DNA of 64,000 bases from a virus, in IMG/VR virus record IMGVR_UViG_3300012920_000025, positions 1 to 64,000 of that record; one strand, written 5' to 3'. The translations under genes were made by a program, and so were the position numbers. Positions 25,937 through 34,874 of this stretch are shown in pieces (position 1 is the stretch's first letter; each line of letters begins with the position of its first letter). The notes under the pieces are model-generated. The model was not told where the DNA came from. It did no database searches and saw only the letters and a list, made by a program, of their open reading frames with translations.

Positions 25937-28132
25937 ATGGCACTATCACTCAATCAAATACTAGAAACGTTGCGAGAAAAAGGTGTCTCTACAGAAATCT
26001 TAGAGTCTATAACACAGATGTCTGTGTCCGCCGCAGCAGATTCATTTGACGCCACCGCCGATCCTGCACAAGTAAGGACTTACTACGCCAATATAAATAG
26101 ACTTTTAGAAGAAAACAGGTCTTCTCTTGAGGGGGTGATTGATATAGATGAGGAGTCGCTTCGTACACTTGAAGAGGAGATGGATGTTTTAAGAGAGATT
26201 ATTGACAATGAAATTGAATCCGGCAACCTCCAATCTGAAAGACTTCAGTCCGCAAAAGAAAGATTTAAAGAAGTTTCAAAACTTGCCAAAGAAAAGAAGA
26301 ATTTTCTTGAAGGCGCAGCAAAGGGCGAAGCGGCCGCCGAACAACTACTCCAGGCAACTTTTGGATTAAGCACCGAATGGTCCGCGCTTGGATCTAAGGA
26401 TGGCATGAAGGGACTTGGCAAGGGTTTTGCTGGCGGCATAAAAAAAATGTTAAATCCAATGAGCATACTCATCGCTATTGCACAAAAGGTTTTAGAAAGA
26501 GCGATGGCATACGATAAAGCATCAGCCGATCTCTTCAAAAAAACTGCAATTGATCGCGACAAGATTCGTTTATCCACAATGGCTACTGATCTTAAAGGTA
26601 TGACGATTGATTTAGAGAAAAAAGTTGCAAGTGCTGTAGGGTCACTGCAGGAAGGTTTCAGGCAGATAGGAGACTTAAGTCAAACTCAATTAGAAACAAC
26701 CGCAAAAACAATAACTATTTTAGATGGTGTTGGGGTGTCAAGCAATGATACGGTTGATACTTTTGGTATTCTAACGCAAACATTGGGACAAACCCCAGAA
26801 CAGGCAAATGAATTTTTAAATAACACAGTTGCAATATCTCGTGAACTAGGCCGCCCGCCGAGAGAACTAGTAAGCGATTTCGCAAAAAACGCACCTATCT
26901 TTGCAAGGTTCGGCAGCAGAAGTGTAAAAATATTCAAAGATATGGCACTCCAGGCAACACTTCTTGAGATGGACACAGCAAAACTTTTTGGACTTTCTGA
27001 AGGTATGGACACTTTCGAAGGCGCAGCAAAGGCTGCGCAGGCATTTAATGTTGCTGTTGGCGGACCATTCTTGAGCGCACAGGCATTACTGGCAGCAGAA
27101 GGTTCAGAAAAATTTGAATTGATTGCCGAAGCATATAAAAGAGCAAGTGGTGGAAAAGATATTTTATCTGAAAGAGACAAGCGCGGATTGGCCAAAGATC
27201 TGCAAATGGCACCTGACGAATTGATGAGGATGCTTAAAGGCGAAGGCGCGAACTTTAAAACAAAAAGAGAAAAGATGGACGAGGCACAATCAACGATGGC
27301 AGAAAATATAGAACTACAATCCAAAAACCAAACGGTAATGGATCAGTTGACTGCCCAAATGCAGCGAATAATCGATGGACTCATCAAAGCAACCGGCGCA
27401 GACAAGGGTCTTGCATATGTGGCAGAAATTTTAACAGGTGTGGCCCAAACGCTTGCTCCGGATGAAATGCAAAGAACAATGGAAAACCAAAAGAAGATCA
27501 AGGAAGAAGGTGGTCTCATAAGAATAAATGATGAGATGTTTACTGATCACCTGGGCGATTCAAGTTTTTTTGGAACAACCCATGAGGTTTACTACTCCAA
27601 GAAACAAATCACAGATGCAAGAAAGAAGATCAAAGCAGGTCAGGGAGATGATGTTAAAGATGAGTTGTTGGAGTTCTTAACAACAACATCTGCGGTGATT
27701 CAAGATGAAAAGGGCAGAGATCAGTTAATGACACCGCAGGAGATGACAGATAGGCAATTCGAGCAATATCTTAAAACATTTGGTGGGGTCGACTACACAA
27801 AAGAGGGATATAATGTTATTAGTGCAGATCAAACAATGGGCACGTTTGTACCCGGTGAATTGGGAACAGGTTATCTTGTGCAGAAAAACAACGATGCAAT
27901 AGTTGGACCCGCGTCATCAGCACAAGGATACATTCAACCTGTTTTTAATAAACAAGATAAGTTCTACGCAGCAAAAGACGGCGGAGCGATCGCCAATGCT
28001 CTGGATCAGGTCTTGCATGCTGTAGATAAACTGATAGAAGAAAAACAAGACGTAAACCTAGATATTAATGATAGGAAGTTAGCGCAAGCAGTAGATGGCG
28101 CTTTTGCTACTTTGAACGCAAGGAGGGTATAG
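25937..28132 (+). CDS. 29: Tape measure protein B (gp29-like paralogue)
   Basis: 731 residues, starting 1 nt after the first tape-measure gene. Shared order: coiled-coil start, GMKGLGKGFAGGIKKM, then a SRELGRPPRELVSDFAKNAP-type segment, RFGSRSVKIFKDMALQA, then AAQAFNVAVGGPFLSAQALL and EKFELIAEAYKRA. All correspond to parts of protein A. The C-terminus differs (DHLGDSSFFGTTHEVYYS, GTGYLVQKNND) and may be a hub-contacting domain. Two adjacent rulers could assemble together, or one may be a hub component; the sequence cannot decide. Confidence 0.65.
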   Translation: MALSLNQILETLREKGVSTEILESITQMSVSAAADSFDATADPAQVRTYYANINRLLEENRSSLEGVIDIDEESLRTLEEEMDVLREIIDNEIESGNLQSERLQSAKERFKEVSKLAKEKKNFLEGAAKGEAAAEQLLQATFGLSTEWSALGSKDGMKGLGKGFAGGIKKMLNPMSILIAIAQKVLERAMAYDKASADLFKKTAIDRDKIRLSTMATDLKGMTIDLEKKVASAVGSLQEGFRQIGDLSQTQLETTAKTITILDGVGVSSNDTVDTFGILTQTLGQTPEQANEFLNNTVAISRELGRPPRELVSDFAKNAPIFARFGSRSVKIFKDMALQATLLEMDTAKLFGLSEGMDTFEGAAKAAQAFNVAVGGPFLSAQALLAAEGSEKFELIAEAYKRASGGKDILSERDKRGLAKDLQMAPDELMRMLKGEGANFKTKREKMDEAQSTMAENIELQSKNQTVMDQLTAQMQRIIDGLIKATGADKGLAYVAEILTGVAQTLAPDEMQRTMENQKKIKEEGGLIRINDEMFTDHLGDSSFFGTTHEVYYSKKQITDARKKIKAGQGDDVKDELLEFLTTTSAVIQDEKGRDQLMTPQEMTDRQFEQYLKTFGGVDYTKEGYNVISADQTMGTFVPGELGTGYLVQKNNDAIVGPASSAQGYIQPVFNKQDKFYAAKDGGAIANALDQVLHAVDKLIEEKQDVNLDINDRKLAQAVDGAFATLNARRV

Positions 28133-28133
28133 T

Positions 28134-28979
28134 ATGGGTTTTTATCAAAACTTTGGTCGTGATGCAAAAGGGCAAGATGGTATTCCAAGTATCGATCCAG
28201 TGTTGGCAGGGTTCGAAGAAGCGGGGTACTTAATAGAGGTGCTGCACATCTCTTCAGGCAAGATGGCAGTTTTTCCATCTTGGATTACAGACTTCTCTGA
28301 TTCTTATGCGAGCAGTTGGAATTCAGAAACCATTTACGGAAGAAGCGACCCTATTGGTATATACCAAGGAACAACGAGAACTATTTCAGTCGCATTGAGC
28401 ATTCCTTCTTACAGTGTTGTTGAGGCCAGGGAAAACATGCACCAACTAGAGCACCTTATCGCGAACTTGTATCCATCATACAAAAAAGATACCAAAGGCA
28501 CTCTGACAATGGTCGGATCTCCAATGGTAAAAGTTAAATTTGCGAATCTTATTAAAAATGCAGAAAAAAGAAACAATGCAATCTCGGCAGCAGAAGGCGG
28601 ACTATCTGGATGGATTAACAATGTTACTTTCACGCCCAATCTAGAGTCGGGGTTTCATCACATGAGTCCGAACATGTCAGTTTCGGACCAGAATGATTAT
28701 AATGGAGCACACTCAGTTACTAAGTTTCGAAACAAAAGTCACACATTACTTCCGAAGGTTATAGATTTTTCTTTTACTCTCACTGTAGTGCACGAACACC
28801 CGCTGGGGTGGCAAGGAAAGTCGTGGTTAAATGAAACAGGACTTTTTCCTTATGGTACAGAGACTATTTCAGGCGGCCAGCATGCAGCGGGAAACCAGGT
28901 TGGTGCAACAACAAGAACAGGTGGCAAGGTAGCAAAAGCACTTGTTGCTAACGCATTTAAGGGGAGACCAAAAGTTTGA
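28134..28979 (+). CDS. Baseplate tube-cap protein (gp48/gp54-like)
   Basis: 281 residues. Key segments: ETIYGRSDPIGIYQGTTRTISVALSIPSYSVVEA, then HLIANLYPSY, then a GSPMVKVKFANLI strand and GLSGWINNVTFTPNLESGF, ending in FTLTVVHEHPLGWQ. The layout is that of gp48/gp54-type proteins that cap the baseplate and start tube growth. The gene follows the tape measure, as in T4. Its stop overlaps the TTG start of the next gene. Confidence 0.6.
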   Translation: MGFYQNFGRDAKGQDGIPSIDPVLAGFEEAGYLIEVLHISSGKMAVFPSWITDFSDSYASSWNSETIYGRSDPIGIYQGTTRTISVALSIPSYSVVEARENMHQLEHLIANLYPSYKKDTKGTLTMVGSPMVKVKFANLIKNAEKRNNAISAAEGGLSGWINNVTFTPNLESGFHHMSPNMSVSDQNDYNGAHSVTKFRNKSHTLLPKVIDFSFTLTVVHEHPLGWQGKSWLNETGLFPYGTETISGGQHAAGNQVGATTRTGGKVAKALVANAFKGRPKV

Positions 28980-29332
28980 GTTCTAGATACGGATTACGAT
29001 CTACAAGAGAAAATAAGCATCCACTTTACAAAAGGATGATAAAAGATCGTGGTGAAAAAAAGATTACCCACTTTCGAGCGCCAAAGTTTGCAGTTTTGAG
29101 TGATGAACTTATTGCAAGCATTGACGTAGAGATGGTCTACTGGGGTATTCAAACTAGGTATTGGAAGTTGGCGTCTGAACATTATGGAGATCCATCATTG
29201 TGGTGGGTGATTGCATACTTTAACAGAAAACCAACAGAATCTCATGTTAAAATAGGAGAGATGATTTTTATCCCTGATCAGTGGGAAGTCATATATAACG
29301 CTATCATAGAGGGCGACGAGAGGTTTAGTTAA
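28976..29332 (+). CDS. 53: Baseplate wedge protein, gp53-like
   Basis: 118 residues. The start is TTG 28976, which overlaps the previous TGA (TTTGAG); GGGGAG lies upstream. The core RYWKLASEHYGDPSLWWVIAYFNRKPTESHVKIGEMIFIP is the characteristic pattern of gp53-type baseplate proteins, including the LysM-like IGEMIFIP end. In T4, gp53 binds the wedge and the hub-tube junction. No in-frame ATG occurs before this core. Confidence 0.8.
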   Translation: MSSRYGLRSTRENKHPLYKRMIKDRGEKKITHFRAPKFAVLSDELIASIDVEMVYWGIQTRYWKLASEHYGDPSLWWVIAYFNRKPTESHVKIGEMIFIPDQWEVIYNAIIEGDERFS

Positions 29333-29333
29333 C

Positions 29334-31697
29334 ATGTCAGGAAATAAAGGTCTCTCAAACCTAAACAAACAAGCATTCGAACTCGCCCGAGGCGACTATC
29401 TAAAAATCCAGTCGACAATGACAGACCAATACATCTTAACTCAGTTTTTGGGGGACTTGGTAAAGCAGTCTGAAGAGGGAAAAATACCTTCTGCACCTCA
29501 CTCTGGAGTGACGGTACCTCTTAGGCGTGTTGACCCATATGAGTTGTGTACTTTACTCACAAGATCCGGCGATTCTTTGGCACACAGGAATGTCTTTAAT
29601 ACTTTTAACAATGCGCAACTTTCTTTTTTGACTCCGGAAATAAAAATGGTGATAAGAAAGAGATCAGGATCAGGTACGACGCTACATTCGATTCCCTTAC
29701 AAAACATACAACCGAAAATGAAAATCTTTGAGAGTGTTGAGAAGAGCACTGCGCTCATCGGATTAAAAAATATAAACCTAGAATTTGCTGGTCAGCATTA
29801 CGCTACCGCAAGAAATGACATTAATGCTACTGCGACTTTTTATGGTAATACTTTGGCGGCATTTGAAAAGCATCCAATCTATCAAAATCTCATCTTGCCA
29901 CCTATAGCAACCGAGGGCACAGATAACTCTGCACCTTCTGAGGTCGAAGTCTTGTTGCATGTAGGGTGGGCCCTGCCCTCCAAGGAAGCAGAAAAATCAC
30001 TTAATTTTACAGAAATTCAGATGCAGGCACTCACGGCGCAGTTTCAGTCGTTTGTTATGATGTATACTGGACATTCCTTTTCTTTTAACCAAGACGGCAG
30101 CTTTATATTGAATGTAAATTATGTTTCAATGATTGACGAAATCCTGACCACTGCCAACTACATAACGAATGAGTCTTTTGCAAAAAGAGTGTTTGGAAAG
30201 TCGGGAGATAAATCTCCAGACAAACCGCTAACTCCAAAAGTCAGTAAGTTTGTAAGTAAATTTATAGAAGCGAACTACTCAGCAGCAAAACCAGAGACAA
30301 AAACAATGGTAAGAAATGCTCTTCTAGTCCGAGGACCTGACAAGGTTTCTGAGCAAATAGAAATTTTTAAAAGAAGACAAGCATCGCTGGCACCATCAGA
30401 GTTTGCTAAAATGTTTGAAGATCTTAGGTACAAATACCTAAAGATAAAACGACCAAAGTTAAACTTACTTTTTCTTAAAAAAGCACTTAAGAGGTACGTT
30501 CCGAATATATCTAATTCAAATATCAGCACACTTGTTGCAGAAATAGCAACAGATTCTGAATTCAATGCAAGAGAATTTTATACAAACGCCGAAGCGATCA
30601 GGATAAGTGGTCTAAAAATCGCTGGCAAGATAGACGAGTTTGCAGAGTTCCTCGGTGCTGGCAAAAACATTACAGGAAAAAGACCCCCTAACGCAATTCG
30701 AGAAGCAATGTCACCGGCACTACAACAACCAACATACTTAACGAGAGAACAGTTTTTGAAAGAAACGGTCATCGATCCAAAAGATGACGAAATAGCAGAA
30801 ACCAAATACATACCGTTTACAACTGTCGGATACTTTATACAGACTTTTTTATCAAAGGTTAAACATCAAATTTCTGGTAGAGATATAAAGGTCGTTCTTG
30901 GAACACTCAAGGTAAGCATCCCAGGTGACATAGCAAATAAAAAAGTCTATTCAATATTTGATATTCCCATAGCGGAACAATCTATAAAGGAAGTAATCAG
31001 AAAACTTTTTACAGGAAGGGTAACTGAAAGAGTTACATTTCTGGCATTTATGAGAGTTCTTATGGAAGAGGTGGTTGAAAAATATTACATACAAGGTGAT
31101 TTTGTTTTTGATGCGGGACTTAAACGGTCTTCAAACATTGTCAGAACAGCCCAGTTTACAATCCCAGAAGCAACAGCATCCAAGATAAATTCTTCAACAA
31201 TAAAGAAGGGATTTAGGCAAGATATAAGATCACTTGCAACTGTAGAGAACCCTCCAGAATCAGTAAATCTTTACTTTGTTACTGCTGGTCCTGCTGCAGA
31301 TCCATCTGAGTTACTGTTAGACAACTATGTTGTATCTTCTCCAAACAGCGTTATAAAAAAGATTAATTATACAGAGTCCAATATTGCAATCATTGCTGAA
31401 AAGCGCAACGATCTTATTGCCAAAGCATACAGGGATGGAAATTTAGAGATTCTACCGCAAGTCTATAACGTAAAGATGGATATAGTTGGGAACATGATGT
31501 TCATACCCGGATATGTATTTAATCTTTGGCCAAACACAATGGGACTCAGTGCAGAGTCCAAAGATTCCGTGCTAAAAAAACTTGGATTGTTGGGTAGTTA
31601 TTGGACAATAGGCGTAGAGCATTCTTTCGGTGAAGGCGGATTCACTACAACGATAGATGCATACAATGTAACTGTTGGCGAATCACCAACGAGATAG
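29334..31697 (+). CDS. Large baseplate hub-type structural protein
   Basis: 787 residues. The first third is beta-rich (NINLEFAGQHYATARNDI, then EVLLHVGWALP, then AQFQSFVMMYTGHSFSFNQ). A helical middle follows. The final ~170 residues contain SSPNSVIKKINYTESN and GNMMFIPGYVFNLWPNT, then SYWTIGVEHSFGEGGFTTTID. The end pattern is common in hub proteins (gp27/gp44 type) of marine myoviruses. Its place after the gp53-like gene supports a baseplate hub role. The name is inferred from position and end motif. Confidence 0.5.
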   Translation: MSGNKGLSNLNKQAFELARGDYLKIQSTMTDQYILTQFLGDLVKQSEEGKIPSAPHSGVTVPLRRVDPYELCTLLTRSGDSLAHRNVFNTFNNAQLSFLTPEIKMVIRKRSGSGTTLHSIPLQNIQPKMKIFESVEKSTALIGLKNINLEFAGQHYATARNDINATATFYGNTLAAFEKHPIYQNLILPPIATEGTDNSAPSEVEVLLHVGWALPSKEAEKSLNFTEIQMQALTAQFQSFVMMYTGHSFSFNQDGSFILNVNYVSMIDEILTTANYITNESFAKRVFGKSGDKSPDKPLTPKVSKFVSKFIEANYSAAKPETKTMVRNALLVRGPDKVSEQIEIFKRRQASLAPSEFAKMFEDLRYKYLKIKRPKLNLLFLKKALKRYVPNISNSNISTLVAEIATDSEFNAREFYTNAEAIRISGLKIAGKIDEFAEFLGAGKNITGKRPPNAIREAMSPALQQPTYLTREQFLKETVIDPKDDEIAETKYIPFTTVGYFIQTFLSKVKHQISGRDIKVVLGTLKVSIPGDIANKKVYSIFDIPIAEQSIKEVIRKLFTGRVTERVTFLAFMRVLMEEVVEKYYIQGDFVFDAGLKRSSNIVRTAQFTIPEATASKINSSTIKKGFRQDIRSLATVENPPESVNLYFVTAGPAADPSELLLDNYVVSSPNSVIKKINYTESNIAIIAEKRNDLIAKAYRDGNLEILPQVYNVKMDIVGNMMFIPGYVFNLWPNTMGLSAESKDSVLKKLGLLGSYWTIGVEHSFGEGGFTTTIDAYNVTVGESPTR

Positions 31698-31706
31698 GAG
31701 ATTGTT

Positions 31707-32816
31707 ATGGGGAAAATTATTAGCAGCATAACAAATAAGTCTTCCTACAACAGGGAGTCAAGTATTATAGACAATCTCAATCTTATTGACAACTGGGATC
31801 AAAAACAGTTCTTTTATCTTCGACGAAATAACAAAAATAGAACTATTGCTGTATGGGACAGGGGAAACATGTCTCAACTTAGCGATACAGAAGTTTGTAT
31901 AAATTTTGTAGCAGATGCTTTCGCAGATTTTCAAACTCATTACCGCAAAAAAGTGGTGAATGGGTTGAAACCTTTTATGGACATGAAGACTCTAAAGGTA
32001 GAGAAGGCGTATGTTAGACCAATTGCTGCTTACTTGGAGCACCAAAAGAGACTAGAAGCGCTTCTGTTAGAAAATGTACTAGTTCCAGATGCCAATAGAA
32101 TAAAAACATTTGAAGATTACGCGGGATGCTTTGATAAGTTTGTTAGAGAGTATGGACACAGATACCCAATATTGTATTCGACTTTTGTCAATTCTCATTA
32201 CTGCTCTCTTTACTCTACTGGTCTCATGATTGAATTGGGATCACATGGTCACAACAGTGATGAGAAGAGGAGGGAAGCGCTCAATGACGACTCCTTAACG
32301 TTCTTTGTTGACTTAGCTAAAGAGTATGGATTTACGGTTCCAAAGCAGGCACCGTGGTGCATCATTGCAAATTTAGATTCTCAAGCGATGCAGAACTATG
32401 CTATAGAATATAACGCATTGACCAAGAAAGAGATAATGAAAGAATATTTTTATGAATGCAAGAACCACGACATCGATCTCCTTAAGGGACTAATGTTTAA
32501 TGGATTGGAAGCATTACAAGAAAAGAATCCTTTGATTGAAATCAATAAAGTGTGTAAGAGTGGAAAACTAAGAAAAGTTACATCCTCAAGAAATCTGCCT
32601 GAAACTAAAACATTATTTGATTCTATGTCTTCAAGGCATATGCTTAGAGCGTATATCGAAACTTTGTTGATAGAGAGGCGTGTTAAAATAGAGAAACTAA
32701 AACTTGACATACTTTTTGAAGAATGTTATTATATGCTTGAAAAATATAGTTTCGATATCGCCTATACTTTTATCGAGATGAAGATATTAGAAACAAGACC
32801 AGACAGGATTAGGTAG
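31707..32816 (+). CDS. Unknown protein heading a three-gene coupled unit
   Basis: 369 residues. Recurrent phage-type motifs are SHYCSLYSTGLMIELG and KQAPWCIIANLDSQAMQNYA. I have no functional family for these. It is preceded by TAGGAG and ATG 31707. Its TAG stop overlaps the GTG start of the polymerase-like gene by one base (TAGTG), so translation is coupled. It lies between virion and replication genes and may belong to either. No signal peptide or membrane segment is seen. Confidence 0.6.
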   Translation: MGKIISSITNKSSYNRESSIIDNLNLIDNWDQKQFFYLRRNNKNRTIAVWDRGNMSQLSDTEVCINFVADAFADFQTHYRKKVVNGLKPFMDMKTLKVEKAYVRPIAAYLEHQKRLEALLLENVLVPDANRIKTFEDYAGCFDKFVREYGHRYPILYSTFVNSHYCSLYSTGLMIELGSHGHNSDEKRREALNDDSLTFFVDLAKEYGFTVPKQAPWCIIANLDSQAMQNYAIEYNALTKKEIMKEYFYECKNHDIDLLKGLMFNGLEALQEKNPLIEINKVCKSGKLRKVTSSRNLPETKTLFDSMSSRHMLRAYIETLLIERRVKIEKLKLDILFEECYYMLEKYSFDIAYTFIEMKILETRPDRIR

Positions 32817-33928
32817 TGTACTTTCAGATTATTGATAACAACAAGAAGTGCCTGAAGGTGTTTGCTTCGGGAAACTTTGTTGATTATTCAGGACAAAAAG
32901 AATTCTCCAAGACATGGAGACATTCCGCACATCTTTCAAATAGAGATGATATAGACTATGCTATTCTGTATACAGAACAAGGAGATATATTTGCTTCTTG
33001 TCCGGGTTTTGTGCAAGAAGCGTGGCAGTCAAGTTCAGGTAGAGTTGCCGCGCTAATAAAATCTGCAAAAACCACTCAGTGTGATATCGAAAACAACTGT
33101 ATTTACGATTTCATTCCCGATAATTTTTTGCGGGATTTTTTGTCAGACAAGCAAGCGATCATCAGGCATATATTCGAAAGTAAATCAAAACCCTGGCACT
33201 ACGATGTATTAAGGAAAGCACACATACTCACCGAGGAGATGAATGCGAACTACAATATATTCGATGGCAAACTAAGACGAACGAACTATAGCGTGTTCGG
33301 TACAAAAACAGGAAGACTATCAAATGCAAAGGCAGGCATACCGATACTAACACTGAAGAGGGAAGACAGGCACCTACTTCAACCTACAAATGACTTTTTC
33401 TTGGAATTAGACTTCAATGCGGCTGAGTTGCGGACCCTGCTATCGCTATCGGGACAAGAGCAACCCGAAGAGGACATCCACGAATGGACATCTGCAAAGG
33501 CAGGTGTGGACAGAGAAGATATGAAGAAGCGAACGTTCGCGTGGTTGTACAACCCTGAAGCGTCAGATTCGCTCTTAGAGCGACTTTATGATAGAAATGG
33601 TATAAAGGATAGGTTTTATGATAAAAATGCCGTAAAAACGCCTTTCTTGCGTCAAATTATGACAGACGACCGCAGAGCACTAAACTACATCATACAAAGC
33701 ACAAGCAGTGATATATGCATAACACAGGCGTATAGGTTGCGAGAACTTTTTAAAGAATGTAAAACAAAAATCTGTTATTTAATGCACGATTCTGTTATAC
33801 TAGATTGTGCAAAAGAAGATAAGGAAAAGTTTCTCGAAGCAAGAAAAATATTTGCTGATACAAGTTTTGGCCAATATAGAGTCAACATGTCTATGGGTAA
33901 AAACTTCGGGGAAATGAAAAGAATATAA
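32816..33928 (+). CDS. Minimal family-A DNA polymerase domain
   Basis: 370 residues, GTG start overlapping the previous stop. Motifs in Pol I order: GTKTGRLSN (162-170), motif A LELDFNAAELR with D199, fingers R233-x3-K237-x3-F241-x3-Y245 (same spacing as E. coli Pol I R754/K758/F762/Y766), NYIIQS (290-295), and motif C HDS (324-326), where Pol I has HDE. Both catalytic Asp positions (D199, D325) are kept. It lacks a 3'-5' exonuclease and 5' nuclease domain and is much shorter than a Klenow fragment. It may serve primer removal, repair or initiation beside DnaE; role inferred. Confidence 0.75.
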   Translation: MYFQIIDNNKKCLKVFASGNFVDYSGQKEFSKTWRHSAHLSNRDDIDYAILYTEQGDIFASCPGFVQEAWQSSSGRVAALIKSAKTTQCDIENNCIYDFIPDNFLRDFLSDKQAIIRHIFESKSKPWHYDVLRKAHILTEEMNANYNIFDGKLRRTNYSVFGTKTGRLSNAKAGIPILTLKREDRHLLQPTNDFFLELDFNAAELRTLLSLSGQEQPEEDIHEWTSAKAGVDREDMKKRTFAWLYNPEASDSLLERLYDRNGIKDRFYDKNAVKTPFLRQIMTDDRRALNYIIQSTSSDICITQAYRLRELFKECKTKICYLMHDSVILDCAKEDKEKFLEARKIFADTSFGQYRVNMSMGKNFGEMKRI

Positions 33929-34764
33929 TGTATACTGTTATTGGTTTAGGTGGAGTGGGGTGTAGAGTGGCAAAGTGCTTCTCTGAGTACTCCCAATACA
34001 ACGTTCTGTGCATAGATGATCAAAAGACTGGGTGGAAAGATCAGGTGCTGATTCCAAAGCAAAGTAAACCTGAAGATTATGAGCAATCGTTTAAAAATTT
34101 AACGAAAACTAAGTTAGACAAAATAAAAGAAAATGTTATTTTTGTATTGAGTGGTGCAAGCATGGTTTCTAGCATCGCGTTGCGATTACTGCACCAAATC
34201 AAGAAAAAAAATATTACGATACTTTGTATAAGACCGGAGTCGGAACTGATGGATGCAACAGAGTCCGCTCAAGAGAGGGTAATATTTTCTGTATTGCAAG
34301 AATACACAAGGTCTGGACTTTTTGAAAGAATGTACTTGACAAGCAATGAGAAAATGGATACTCTTGTAGAAGATGCGAGTATTAAAGAATATTATCCTAC
34401 GATGAACAGAATGATTGCGTCTGTATTTCACATGATGATGGTCTTTGATCATCAGGATGCAGTTGTTTCCAATTTCTCTGAGACTAATGAAGCAAGGAGA
34501 GTGTGCACGCTTGGTATTTTAAATATGGAAAGCGGATCTGAGACAAGGTTTTTTCCTTTTGAAGATACAATGGAAACAAAACTGTACTATGGTATATCTA
34601 AGGATACTCTGAATAATGATAAGAACTTACAAAGAAACATTATAAAATTAATCAAAGATAAAAATGAAGAACTGTGCAAATACAGTTATGGCGTTTACGA
34701 AACGCAGTACGATTGGGACTTTTGTTATATAAAATATTTTTCTTCGAAAGTCCAAGAATTTTAG
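33928..34764 (+). CDS. Possible FtsZ/tubulin-superfamily protein
   Basis: 278 residues, ATG overlapping the previous TAA (TAATG). The order of motifs follows FtsZ: TVIGLGGVGCRVA (T1-like, residues 3-15), CIDD (T2-like), IFVLSGASMVSSIALRLLHQI (T4 position, but without the GGGTGTG signature), ITILCIRPE, then LFERMYLTSNEKMD (compare FtsZ VDSLITIPNDKLL), then a TMNRMIASVFHM helix (compare AFGAANDVL). The Gly-rich signature loop is missing, so GTPase activity is doubtful. A plain Rossmann NAD-binding protein is the alternative. Confidence 0.45.
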   Translation: MYTVIGLGGVGCRVAKCFSEYSQYNVLCIDDQKTGWKDQVLIPKQSKPEDYEQSFKNLTKTKLDKIKENVIFVLSGASMVSSIALRLLHQIKKKNITILCIRPESELMDATESAQERVIFSVLQEYTRSGLFERMYLTSNEKMDTLVEDASIKEYYPTMNRMIASVFHMMMVFDHQDAVVSNFSETNEARRVCTLGILNMESGSETRFFPFEDTMETKLYYGISKDTLNNDKNLQRNIIKLIKDKNEELCKYSYGVYETQYDWDFCYIKYFSSKVQEF

Positions 34765-34793
34765 TTGACAAACAAAAAAACATTTAGTATATT
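34765..34793 (+). promoter_or_regulatory. Sigma70-type promoter for the SSB gene
   Basis: TTGACA (34765-34770), 17-nt spacer, TATATT (34788-34793). This is one mismatch from the bacterial consensus and precedes the gp32-like gene, so host RNA polymerase should read it. Confidence 0.8.
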
Positions 34794-34803
34794 GTAGAAA
34801 GTT

Positions 34804-34823
34804 GGTCGGGAGATTTGCCGACC
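34804..34823 (+). promoter_or_regulatory. Leader hairpin ahead of the SSB gene
   Basis: GGTCGG (34804-34809) pairs with CCGACC (34818-34823) around an 8-nt loop in the untranslated leader, 51 nt before the start. T4 gp32 represses its own mRNA by binding a folded leader; the same control is possible here but is inferred. Confidence 0.5.
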
Positions 34824-34874
34824 TGCTTTAGCCGAAGGTGCAAAAAAATAACATACCATAAGGAGGTAGTAAAT

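Noticed and set aside
24006-27324. Long open frames on the minus strand (such as 26686-27324 and 24006-24536)
   Set aside because: They lie antisense within the tape-measure genes, have no ribosome sites, and read as Ser/Leu/Ala-rich shadow translations. All supported genes are on the + strand.
34815-34874. Longer N-terminal start for the gp32-like gene at 34815
   Set aside because: It would begin within the leader hairpin without a ribosome site and add 20 residues unlike any SSB; ATG 34875 has AAGGAGG.
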